9,642 nucleotides of DNA, from positions 1 to 9,642 of the forward strand of contig CALBTQ010000666.1 of NCBI GenBank assembly GCA_937967875.1. Direction: 5' to 3'. Origin of the DNA: an uncultured Pseudomonadota bacterium. Its GTDB lineage: Bacteria > Lernaellota > Lernaellaia > Lernaellales > Lernaellaceae. The stretch's first letter is position 1. Every line of letters starts with the position of its first letter. Shown here piece after piece: positions 1-6,679 of the stretch. The notes under the pieces were generated by a model that ran no database searches, was not told where the DNA came from, and saw only the letters and a list, made by a program, of their open reading frames with translations. A program made the translations under genes and the position numbers.

Positions 1-45
1 GATCGTATTCGGTGACTGGAGTTCAGACGTGTGCTCTTCCGATCT
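1..45 (-). other. Illumina TruSeq read-2 adapter with index (not genomic)
   Basis: Bases 1-3 (GAT) are the last bases of the P7 oligonucleotide, 4-11 (CGTATTCG) are an 8-base index, and 12-45 are the read-2 adapter, starting GTGACTGGAGTTCAG and ending GCTCTTCCGATCT. Bases 4-45 are the exact reverse complement of 9601-9642. This is untrimmed library sequence, so the biological contig starts at 46. Any reading frame that crosses it is artefactual. Confidence 0.99.
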
Positions 46-89
46 TTGAAATGGAATGGTTATGCTTTGGTTGAAACACGGGGCGGATA

Positions 90-1706
90 ATGTCGATTAA
101 AAAGAAAACATTCCTTCTGATTTTTGTGGCGATCGTCATTTTCGAAGCACTGTTTTTAGGAGTGCAACAGTTCGTCGTCTTTCCCAGCTTCATTACCCTG
201 GAGCAAGTGGAGGCCAAGCAGAATCTCGATCGCTCAATTCTGGCAATCCAAAACGAAATCAAGCACTTGGAATCGCTTTGCCACGATTGGTCTTCCTGGA
301 ATGACGTAGTGCAGTTTCTCGCCGACAAAAATCAGGGATTTATTGATAATAACCTCGGAAATGTTTCGTTAACCGGCATTCATTTAAATGCAATGTTGTT
401 TTACGACCTTGAATATCGCTCCGTGTACAAGAAAACGATCGACCTGAAAACCGAACAGCCGCTCGATCTGGAAAACTTTCCCATCGATCAGATTCCGCCG
501 ACCAGCCCCTTCTATCTGGATTTTTCCAAGGATGTTCAGTGGGGAGAGAAGGTGATCAGCGGAGTTTGGATGATCCGTGGCGAACCTATGTTGGTGGCCG
601 CGCGGCCGGTGTTGACCAGCGACAACAAGGGCAAACCGTACGGTTTGCTGATCATGGGTCGGTTGCTGACCAATGAAGGGATAAAAAAAATCAGCGATCT
701 GACCCAGGTGAACTTTAGCATTATTCCCGTGGACGATTTGACGCACAAAACCGAAATCGACCGCGTGTTGGCGGAGCGCGACGCCGGGGAAATCAATCCT
801 TTCGAAAAGGTGTCCAATAAGCTATTGAATATCTATGCCGCTTTCAAGGATATCAACGGCAACGATGCGTTCATCATTCGCACGTCCTTTCCTCGCGACA
901 TCGCGCGCGAAGGCATCGAGACGATCCGTTTCGCCATTCTGTTTTCCTGGTTGATCGGTTTGGCGACCTTGCTGCTGATCATTTTCATTCTCGATCGGAT
1001 GCTGCTCAATCCGATTTCCCATTTGACGAAGCACACGAAATACATTCAGGAAAAGGGCGATTATGCGGCACGGATCGACCTGAAGCGCGTGGACGAAATC
1101 GGTCAATTGGCCAACGCTTTCGACGGCATGATCGGCACGATCGAGTCGCAGACCGGCGAACTGGCCCGCATGAACAAGGAACTGGTCGATCTTTCGTTCC
1201 GCGACGGTCTGACCAAGGTTTCCAACCGGCGCTACTTCGATCAGCAACTGCCGATCATCCTCGGGCATATGCATCGGGAAAAGCAGCCGTGCTCGCTGAT
1301 CATCGGCGATATCGACTTTTTCAAACAATACAACGATACCTACGGCCACCTGGCCGGTGACGATTGCCTGAAGGCCGTCGGGAAAATTTTACGCGATCAA
1401 AGCCGCCGCTCGCTCGATCTCGTGGCCCGCTATGGCGGCGAGGAATTCGTGTTGGTGTTGCCGGAGACCGATGAACAACAAGCGCGGGAGATCGCCGAAA
1501 AATTGCGGCAGGCCGTGCAGGATGAAAAAATCGAGCATCGCGGTTCGTCGATCGGCGACACAGTGTCGATCAGCCTGGGCGTCACCACAGTGGAGCCGGG
1601 CGTCAAAGCGGAGGCAGGGCAGGTGATCACCACGGCCGACAAGGCGTTGTACGAAGCGAAAAAATCCGGTCGCAACCGTATCGAGTTCAAGCAATATGCG
1701 GAGTGA
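90..1706 (+). CDS. Membrane-bound diguanylate cyclase, CHASE4-HAMP-GGDEF
   Basis: A 538-residue sensor enzyme predicted to make cyclic di-GMP from two GTP at the inner membrane. Transmembrane segment 1 is about residues 8-30. An extracytoplasmic sensor of about 245 residues follows, with the CHASE4-like motif HDWSSWND near 65-72. Transmembrane segment 2 is about 278-300, a HAMP linker about 301-355 with a short helical signalling segment to about 368, and the GGDEF domain about 369-533. The active-site loop is GGEEF at 449-453, and metal-binding GDIDFFKQYND is at 406-416. An intact inhibitory site, RSLD at 440-443, lies exactly five residues before GGEEF, so the enzyme is probably active and product-inhibited. 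There is no EAL domain. The ATG at 90 is preceded by a purine-rich GGGGCGG and gives a proper signal anchor. Its promoter lies off the contig. It ends 12 bases from the convergent GNAT gene. The ligand of the sensor domain is unknown. Confidence 0.96.
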   Translation: MSIKKKTFLLIFVAIVIFEALFLGVQQFVVFPSFITLEQVEAKQNLDRSILAIQNEIKHLESLCHDWSSWNDVVQFLADKNQGFIDNNLGNVSLTGIHLNAMLFYDLEYRSVYKKTIDLKTEQPLDLENFPIDQIPPTSPFYLDFSKDVQWGEKVISGVWMIRGEPMLVAARPVLTSDNKGKPYGLLIMGRLLTNEGIKKISDLTQVNFSIIPVDDLTHKTEIDRVLAERDAGEINPFEKVSNKLLNIYAAFKDINGNDAFIIRTSFPRDIAREGIETIRFAILFSWLIGLATLLLIIFILDRMLLNPISHLTKHTKYIQEKGDYAARIDLKRVDEIGQLANAFDGMIGTIESQTGELARMNKELVDLSFRDGLTKVSNRRYFDQQLPIILGHMHREKQPCSLIIGDIDFFKQYNDTYGHLAGDDCLKAVGKILRDQSRRSLDLVARYGGEEFVLVLPETDEQQAREIAEKLRQAVQDEKIEHRGSSIGDTVSISLGVTTVEPGVKAEAGQVITTADKALYEAKKSGRNRIEFKQYAE

Positions 1707-1718
1707 CGCGCTATTCGT

Positions 1719-2246
1719 CTAGCGCTCGATGACGAACCAGACGCTTTGGATGTTGTAGAACTTGTCGGTCAGTCCCATTCGTTTCATGCCGATTTTGCTC
1801 AATACACGTTGCGATGGGATGTTGTCCGGGTAGGTGATGCCGATCAGGCGGTCGAGACCCAAGCCGCCGTCTTTGCTCGGCGACATGGCGTAGGCCAAAA
1901 CGGCCCGGACGGCTTCGGTGGCCAGGCCGCGCCCCCAAAAGTCCTTCCCCAGAGTGTAGAAGAGTTCGATCTCCGCATCGGCGCCGGGCGCCGGCATGAC
2001 ACCGCATTCGCCCGCCAGGCGTCCGCTTGCAGTTTCCGTGAGCATCAGCGGTCCCATGCGGCTCTCACTATATGTCGCCAACATTTTCTCGTAGCCGGCC
2101 CAGGCACGTTCGCGTGTCCGCGTTTGTCCGTCGGAGACGAACCGCATGACGGCCGGATCGGACCAGATGATGGCGTACAGTTCCTCGAAATCGCCGATCG
2201 TGGGCGGGCGTAATTGCATGCGGGGCGTGATCAGGGGAAGAGGCAT
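1719..2246 (-). CDS. GNAT family N-acetyltransferase, RimJ/RimL-like
   Basis: A 175-residue cytoplasmic acetyl-CoA-dependent acetyltransferase of the Acetyltransf_3 (RimJ/RimL) type. It opens with the typical TPRMQLRPPTIGDFEEL strand and helix. The acetyl-CoA pyrophosphate loop is WGRGLAT at 104-110, preceded by the strand IELFYTLG (93-100). The family motif N-x-x-S-x-x-VL-x-K-x-GM sits at 142-154. Relatives act on ribosomal protein N-termini, or on amino groups of antibiotics, polyamines or small metabolites; the substrate cannot be deduced here. The ATG at 2246 is preceded on the minus strand by GAGG with a spacing of 8. It lies 83 bases after the methyltransferase stop on the same strand, so co-transcription is likely. 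The Shine-Dalgarno region falls inside an inverted repeat (see 2247-2312). It is convergent with the diguanylate cyclase gene. Confidence 0.93.
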   Translation of the reverse strand: MPLPLITPRMQLRPPTIGDFEELYAIIWSDPAVMRFVSDGQTRTRERAWAGYEKMLATYSESRMGPLMLTETASGRLAGECGVMPAPGADAEIELFYTLGKDFWGRGLATEAVRAVLAYAMSPSKDGGLGLDRLIGITYPDNIPSQRVLSKIGMKRMGLTDKFYNIQSVWFVIER

Positions 2247-2312
2247 ACAACGACCTCATCGAATTATTGGGATAAGTGTAAGAGAACTTTTCCGTCTTGA
2301 ACAGGTCGTTGT
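2247..2312 (-). promoter_or_regulatory. Inverted repeat covering the GNAT ribosome binding site
   Basis: ACAACGACCT at 2247-2256 and AGGTCGTTGT at 2303-2312 (+ strand) are perfect 10-base inverted repeats separated by 46 bases. On the minus-strand transcript the proximal arm ends directly before the GNAT ATG and contains most of its GAGG Shine-Dalgarno sequence. A folded hairpin would mask the ribosome binding site. The arms are seen directly; the regulatory role is inferred and the long loop weakens it. Confidence 0.35.
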
Positions 2313-2334
2313 GTCAGTGTGTCGTCGTGTCAGT
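2305..2334. repeat. Short direct duplication at the methyltransferase stop
   Basis: GTCGTTGTGTCAGT (2305-2318) and GTCGTCGTGTCAGT (2321-2334) are two copies of a 14-base word with one mismatch, offset by 16 bases. The second copy contains the methyltransferase stop codon (2330-2332). The first overlaps the distal arm of the inverted repeat at 2303-2312. This looks like a small local tandem duplication. Confidence 0.6.
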
Positions 2335-3082
2335 GCCGTCGCAGCAGATAAAACACGTAACCGTAATAGGCGCTGTATTTGCGGAATTGCTCGATCTCGG
2401 TTTGCGACATCTCGACGACCTGCAACCGCTCCTCGTTGCCCGCGTACTTTTCGCGGAACATGTTCAGCCGCGCTTCCAGCGGCTGATAATACGGTTCCCA
2501 CCAGGCATCTTCCGGCAAGGTGAAATGATCGATCAAGTCGTAACCGCTTTCCCGGATCGTGCGCAGATTTTCCTTCACCGTGGCCATGGCCGGATATTCC
2601 TGTTGCCAGAACTTGTGGCACTCCAACGGCGCATCCTCGCGCAGCCAGGAGATTTCCGTCACCGCTAGGCAACCGCCGGGCTTGAGCAGCTTGCGCCATT
2701 TCTGCAGACCGTTGCCGAAGCCCATGATGTAAATCGCGCCTTCGGACCAGATCAGATCGAAGCTGTTGCGGGCGAAGGGCAGGTTGTTCATATCGCCCTG
2801 CCGCACGACCACGCGTTCTTCGAGCCCGGCCTGTTTGGCTTTGGCCTGCAATTCGAACAGATAGGATTGAAGGTTGTCGACAGCGATGACCGTTCCGCCG
2901 GTCACGTGCGCCAGTTGCAGGGTCTGACGACCAGTGCCGCAACCGACGTCCAGAATGTGCGGCGCCGGCGGCAACGGCAGTTTGGCCAGTGCTTTGAGCG
3001 TATTTTCATCGTTGCCCGGTCCCTGTTGCGGCAGATTGGTGTAGATTTCGATAAACGTCTGCCACATCAGTTGATCATCCAT
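2330..3082 (-). CDS. Class I SAM-dependent methyltransferase
   Basis: A 250-residue cytoplasmic methyltransferase with a Rossmann fold (Methyltransf_11/25-like). Motif I, ILDVGCGTGRQ, is at 43-53. The acidic end of beta 2, VIAVD, is at 65-69, followed by GDMNNLPF at 97-104, FDLIWSEGA at 108-116, and LLKPGGCLAVTE at 132-143. The substrate is unknown; the fold fits small molecules such as quinones, polyketides or metalloid-type substrates. An upstream ATG at 3145 is possible, but the start at 3082 is preferred: on the minus strand it is preceded by GGGGG with a short spacer, and its N-terminus MDDQLMWQTF looks native. The longer version would overlap a candidate promoter and the divergent radical SAM leader. 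It is probably the first gene of a two-gene unit with the GNAT gene downstream. Confidence 0.92.
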   Translation of the reverse strand: MDDQLMWQTFIEIYTNLPQQGPGNDENTLKALAKLPLPPAPHILDVGCGTGRQTLQLAHVTGGTVIAVDNLQSYLFELQAKAKQAGLEERVVVRQGDMNNLPFARNSFDLIWSEGAIYIMGFGNGLQKWRKLLKPGGCLAVTEISWLREDAPLECHKFWQQEYPAMATVKENLRTIRESGYDLIDHFTLPEDAWWEPYYQPLEARLNMFREKYAGNEERLQVVEMSQTEIEQFRKYSAYYGYVFYLLRRH

Positions 3083-3116
3083 GGTGCCCCCGTCGATTCT
3101 CAGTCGCTGGACGCGA

Positions 3117-3145
3117 AATCTATCATTGACGCACCACGGCTGCAA
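3117..3145 (-). promoter_or_regulatory. Candidate sigma-70-type promoter of the methyltransferase
   Basis: On the minus strand, TTGCAG (3145-3140) and TAGATT (3122-3117) are separated by 17 bases, an ideal spacing although neither box is consensus (3/6 and 4/6). It lies in the divergent gap and would start transcription about 28 bases upstream of the ATG at 3082. No convincing promoter was found here for the divergent radical SAM gene: a TTGACG at 3126-3131 has no matching -10. Confidence 0.3.
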
Positions 3146-3176
3146 TGAGGTTTTTCATCTTTTGTCGACCGGCGAA

Positions 3177-4340
3177 ATGAACGATGATGAGCGGCAAACA
3201 AATCGGGTAACGGCGGTGATACGCGAGCTGCAAGCCAAGAGCGTGTTGATCAAGCGCAAGCGTTTCGATTCGTGGTTCATGTCGCGCTACGGCATGAATC
3301 TGTATCGCGGTTGTACGCACGATTGCGCCTATTGCGACGGCCGCGCCGAATCGTACTACGTGGACGGCGACTTCGGGCGCGACGTGCAAATCAAGGTCAA
3401 CGCCGATGAGGTGCTTGCGCGGGAGTTGGATCCGCGCCGGCGGCGTACGCCGCTGAAACGATCCTTCTTTTTACTCGGCGGCGGGGTCGGCGACAGCTAT
3501 CAGCCGCTGGAGGAAACCTACGGTCTGACGCGGCGCGTGCTGCACCTGTTGGCGCATCTGGAGTTGCCGGTGCATGTGCTGACCAAATCGTCGTTGGTCG
3601 AGCGCGATGTGGATCTGCTGCAAAAAATCAACCGCCGCAGCCGCGCGGTGGTCAGCATGAGCTTTTCCGGCGTCGATGACGAAATCGCGCGTCGCTTCGA
3701 GCCGCATGCCTCGCCGCCTGCGGAGCGCCTGGCCACGTTGCGCCGCCTGCGCGAGGCGGGCATCGCCACGGGCGTTTTTCTCATGCCGGTCATCCCGTTC
3801 ATCACCGACACGCTGCCGGCGATGGACGCCCTGCTGCGTCAGGCGAAGAGGGCCGGCGTGCGCTTCGTGATTTTCTCGGGCATGACCCTCAAAGAAGGGC
3901 GGCAGAAGGAGTATTTCTTGTCGCGCCTGCGCGAGGTGCGGCCCGAGTTGGAGTTGGAATACGCGAACATCTATCCGGGCAACAAATGGGGCGCGGCGAC
4001 CTTCGAGTATTACACGGCGATCACCGAGGAATTCAATCTGGCGGCGCAGAAACTCGAAATGCCGCGGCGCATGCCCGCCTCGTTGTTCGCCGACGTGCTC
4101 GACGAAAACGACCGGGTGGTCGCTTTTTTGGAGAACCTCGATTACATGCTGACCGCGCAGGGGCGGCAGTCGACCTATCGCGGTGCGGCTTACTCCGTGG
4201 CGCAACTGACCGAACCGATCGCCGGCTATCGCGACCGGTTGCGCGAATTGCGCGGCGTGGGGCCGACCACCGCGCGGTTGATCCGTGAAATTCTGGACAC
4301 CGGCGGCTGTCGCTATCACGACTCGCTGGTCGGTCGCTGA
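3177..4340 (+). CDS. SPL-like radical SAM protein with C-terminal PolX-type HhH domain
   Basis: A 387-residue protein. The N-terminal part is a radical SAM domain of the spore photoproduct lyase-like group (COG1533-type). The 4Fe-4S cluster motif C-x3-C-x2-C lies in RGCTHDCAYC, with cysteines 46, 50 and 53. A glycine-rich strand FFLLGGGVGDSYQPLE follows, then alternating beta/alpha units including VHVLTKSSL, VVSMSFSG and TGVFLMPVIPFITD. Residues about 314-378 resemble the 8-kDa N-terminal helix-hairpin-helix domain of DNA polymerase X/beta: a helix VVAFLENLDYMLTAQGRQ, then TYRGAAYSVAQL, then LRELRGVGPTTARLIREIL and DTG. The lyase lysine of polymerase beta (K72) aligns with Leu368, so the domain probably binds DNA without lyase activity. 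Role inferred: radical chemistry on DNA or a nucleic acid, possibly repair. The ATG at 3177 has a poor ribosome binding site; a TTG at 3162 downstream of GAGG (3147-3150) is an alternative, and the frame is open back to 3081. A GNAT gene follows after 14 bases. Confidence 0.88.
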   Translation: MNDDERQTNRVTAVIRELQAKSVLIKRKRFDSWFMSRYGMNLYRGCTHDCAYCDGRAESYYVDGDFGRDVQIKVNADEVLARELDPRRRRTPLKRSFFLLGGGVGDSYQPLEETYGLTRRVLHLLAHLELPVHVLTKSSLVERDVDLLQKINRRSRAVVSMSFSGVDDEIARRFEPHASPPAERLATLRRLREAGIATGVFLMPVIPFITDTLPAMDALLRQAKRAGVRFVIFSGMTLKEGRQKEYFLSRLREVRPELELEYANIYPGNKWGAATFEYYTAITEEFNLAAQKLEMPRRMPASLFADVLDENDRVVAFLENLDYMLTAQGRQSTYRGAAYSVAQLTEPIAGYRDRLRELRGVGPTTARLIREILDTGGCRYHDSLVGR

Positions 4341-4354
4341 AGAGAAGGGAAACG

Positions 4355-4846
4355 ATGAACATCGACATTCGACCGGCGCAGCCCGCGCAAACCGGGTTGA
4401 TTCTGGAGTTCATCCGCAAGCTGGCGGACTACGAAAAGCGGCTGGAGACGGTGGTCGCCACCGAGGAAACGCTGGCCGACCACCTGTTCGGCGAACGTTC
4501 GTGGGCCGAGGTGATCTTCGCGTATCTAGACGAAACGCCGGTCGGCTTCGCATTGTTCTTTCCGATCTACTCGACGTTCCAAGGGCGTATGGGCTTATAC
4601 ATCGAAGACCTGTTCGTCGAGCCGGCGCATCGCCGATTGTCGATCGGCACAAAGATGTTTGCTTATCTGGCGCACGAAACCGTGCGGCGCGGCGGCAACC
4701 GGTTGGAGTGGAGCGTGCTGACGTGGAACGAAACCGCCATCGATTTCTACCGCCGCCTCGGCGCGCAACCGAAGGATGAATGGCGGCACTACAAGCTTCA
4801 GGGAGCGGCGTTGACCGCGCTGGCCGACGAACCCTCCGCGAGATAA
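4355..4846 (+). CDS. GNAT acetyltransferase, diamine (spermidine/spermine) N-acetyltransferase-like
   Basis: A 163-residue acetyltransferase close in layout to the SSAT/thialysine acetyltransferase group. It has an N-terminal IRPAQPAQTGLILEFIRKLADYEK, then the signature GFALFFPIYSTFQGRMGLYIEDLFV (interrupted by no gap), the CoA loop HRRLSIGTKM, and WNETAIDFYRRLGA with the tyrosine that is a general acid in SSAT. Family members acetylate polyamines or lysine-like amines with acetyl-CoA. In the CoA loop the usual first glycine of R-x-x-G-x-G is a serine (R-R-L-S-I-G), which may alter cofactor binding. The start is well supported by AGAGAAGGGAAACG directly upstream, 14 bases after the radical SAM stop, so the two genes are very probably one transcript. 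The last 49 bases overlap the end of the convergent glycosyltransferase gene. Confidence 0.93.
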   Translation: MNIDIRPAQPAQTGLILEFIRKLADYEKRLETVVATEETLADHLFGERSWAEVIFAYLDETPVGFALFFPIYSTFQGRMGLYIEDLFVEPAHRRLSIGTKMFAYLAHETVRRGGNRLEWSVLTWNETAIDFYRRLGAQPKDEWRHYKLQGAALTALADEPSAR

Positions 4847-6645
4847 TCGAGAATCGGCTGCAGGCGCGCCGGATCCGGGTGGATATTGAAATAATAAAAC
4901 TGGAAGTTTTTTAAATCCTCGGCCACTTCGGGGCGCGGTTTCTGCGTCAACGTGGTCAGATAGCCGTCGAGGAACGCGGGGAAGTCGGGCAGAGAAACGT
5001 CGGATAAATATTCACGTAGATCGTCGACAAAATCGATGTCGTACACCAGCAGGTCGATCGTCCCGCAGGGCGTGACCAGATCGTTGATTTCCTGATAGCG
5101 ATTGTCGAACAACTCGGTGGGAATCAGCGACAGACGAATGCCGCGGTCGACCAGTTCCTGCAACGAAACATATTTTTCGTGGCCGGGGCAGCCGCGATAC
5201 GTCACCTGCCGCCGGCTGAACTGCCGATCGGTAATGCCCCAGCGGTCGATGATCGGCAGCGCCGAATCGTAACCGTATTTCGCGTCGGCCAACACCAGTG
5301 GCGAAAGCTTGCGTTCGATAAAACAAGGGAACGTACGTTCGTGATTGTGGCGGTTTTCCCAGATCGTCAGTATGTATTTCTGGTAGTGGTTGTGCCCGTC
5401 CATCTGGCAATACGCACCCTCCATGCCGGTCAGCAAGGGCACGCCGAACGCGGTGGCGGCGACCAGGGCTGCGAGAATCCGCTGGGCCATGCGGTTGGTC
5501 AGTTGCGAGAAAATGAAGTGCTCGCCGCCGAGAATCATCAACGGCATCAGCACGATGTAGAAACGGCCGATCAGGTAATCGCCGCCCACGCGGATCACAT
5601 AGAAATGCCAGACCGTCACGGCTGCGAGGGCGAACAGGCGAAACACGGAGGCGCCCGGAGTTTCTTCCGACTTTTTCCGCAGCCCGGCCGTCAGCCACAA
5701 GAACAACAGCGGCAACAGCAAGTAAAAATGCGAACCAAGGTAGAACATCAGCGTGTAGATCAGGCCCTGGTGATAATACGATGCGGCGGCCGACTTGGTG
5801 TAAAACGCACTGGGGAAAAGCGAGCCGTAGTAGTGCACCTTCCAAAGCAGATAAATGCCGTAAGCCGTCAGCGGCGCGAGGAAAGTCAGCAGGTGAAACA
5901 TGCCGGTGCAACCGCGCTTCCAATCGCGTTTGACCAGCGCCGGCCAATATGCACGGTCGCGCCACAACAGCGCGGCCGTGCCGCACAGGAAAAACAGCGC
6001 GTGATCCATCCGGTTGAACATGGCGAGGATGAAAAACGATCCGGCCAGGAACGAGCGACTGTACGTGCGCTCCATAATCAGGAAATACGCGCCGAGGTTC
6101 ACCAGCAAACTGCCGGCCATCGTTTCCAGGCCCGACGTGCCGAAGGACATGAAATAGTATTGCAGCGCCAGCACGAGCACCGCCAGCGGGAAGTAATGCT
6201 TGCTCTTGGCGTTGAGGGCGAGACCGATTTTGTATACGACGATCATGTTGGCGAGCCAGCAGGCGTAATTGGAGAGAACGGCGAGAATTTCCAGGTTCAT
6301 GCCGCTGAGCTTGAGGCAAAGCGCCAGCCAGATCGTCCAGAGGAAATTGGTGTAAATTTCGAAATACTGCCCCGGATTGAACACCAGGCCGTAACCGTCG
6401 GCCAGATTGCGCGCGCAACGGAAGGAGTAATACGCGTCGTCGAAAATCGCCGTATTGCGCACGACCAGCGCCAGTCCGGCGACGAGCAAAACGACGGTCG
6501 GCAGGTGATGAAACCAGCGGCGTTGTTTCGGACGCGACCAGCCGGCGGCGAGAAAGCCGATCAATGCCGGTACGACCAGCAGCCACAAATTGTGGAGGCA
6601 GAACGTTATGGCGATGGTCAGCATTTCCTGCAAAGGCTGTTGCAT
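4798..6645 (-). CDS. GT-C fold membrane glycosyltransferase, AftB/ZomB-like (copy 2)
   Basis: A 615-residue inner-membrane protein with about 11-12 hydrophobic segments in residues 11-406 and a soluble, probably extracytoplasmic C-terminal domain of about 205 residues. The first external loop carries the acidic pair D69-D70 in FDDAYYSFRCARNLADGYG, followed by LVFNPG and YTNFLWT. GGDYLIGRF lies at 354-362. These are the signatures of AftB arabinofuranosyltransferases and the related proteins named ZomB, which move a sugar from a polyprenyl-phosphate donor onto an envelope glycan; donor and acceptor here are unknown. The length is close to that of AftB. Cysteines 413, 441, 486 and 527 of the C-terminal domain are conserved in the neighbouring paralogue at identical spacing. 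The start at 6645 is preceded by AAGGGGA about 10 bases upstream. It follows the paralogue after a short gap (34 bases), so the two are co-transcribed. Its end overlaps the convergent GNAT gene. Confidence 0.88.
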   Translation of the reverse strand: MQQPLQEMLTIAITFCLHNLWLLVVPALIGFLAAGWSRPKQRRWFHHLPTVVLLVAGLALVVRNTAIFDDAYYSFRCARNLADGYGLVFNPGQYFEIYTNFLWTIWLALCLKLSGMNLEILAVLSNYACWLANMIVVYKIGLALNAKSKHYFPLAVLVLALQYYFMSFGTSGLETMAGSLLVNLGAYFLIMERTYSRSFLAGSFFILAMFNRMDHALFFLCGTAALLWRDRAYWPALVKRDWKRGCTGMFHLLTFLAPLTAYGIYLLWKVHYYGSLFPSAFYTKSAAASYYHQGLIYTLMFYLGSHFYLLLPLLFLWLTAGLRKKSEETPGASVFRLFALAAVTVWHFYVIRVGGDYLIGRFYIVLMPLMILGGEHFIFSQLTNRMAQRILAALVAATAFGVPLLTGMEGAYCQMDGHNHYQKYILTIWENRHNHERTFPCFIERKLSPLVLADAKYGYDSALPIIDRWGITDRQFSRRQVTYRGCPGHEKYVSLQELVDRGIRLSLIPTELFDNRYQEINDLVTPCGTIDLLVYDIDFVDDLREYLSDVSLPDFPAFLDGYLTTLTQKPRPEVAEDLKNFQFYYFNIHPDPARLQPILDYLAEGSSASAVNAAP

Positions 6646-6679
6646 GTCGGCGTTATCCCCTTGGGACGGATTGTATGCG

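Noticed and set aside
2263..2268. Minus-strand -10 box AATAAT just upstream of the GNAT gene
   Set aside because: Transcription would start at or inside the ribosome binding site and no -35 is present at the right distance.
3126..3154. + strand promoter TTGACG for the radical SAM gene
   Set aside because: No acceptable -10 box lies 16-18 bases downstream (GGTTTT region).
3471..4319. 282-residue minus-strand open frame opposite the radical SAM gene
   Set aside because: Antisense shadow with no domain; the + strand frame carries the cluster motif and HhH pattern.
5012..6586. 524-residue minus-strand open frame overlapping the second glycosyltransferase in another frame
   Set aside because: The arginine-rich, low-complexity translation is a frame shadow; the real frame has membrane segments and conserved motifs.
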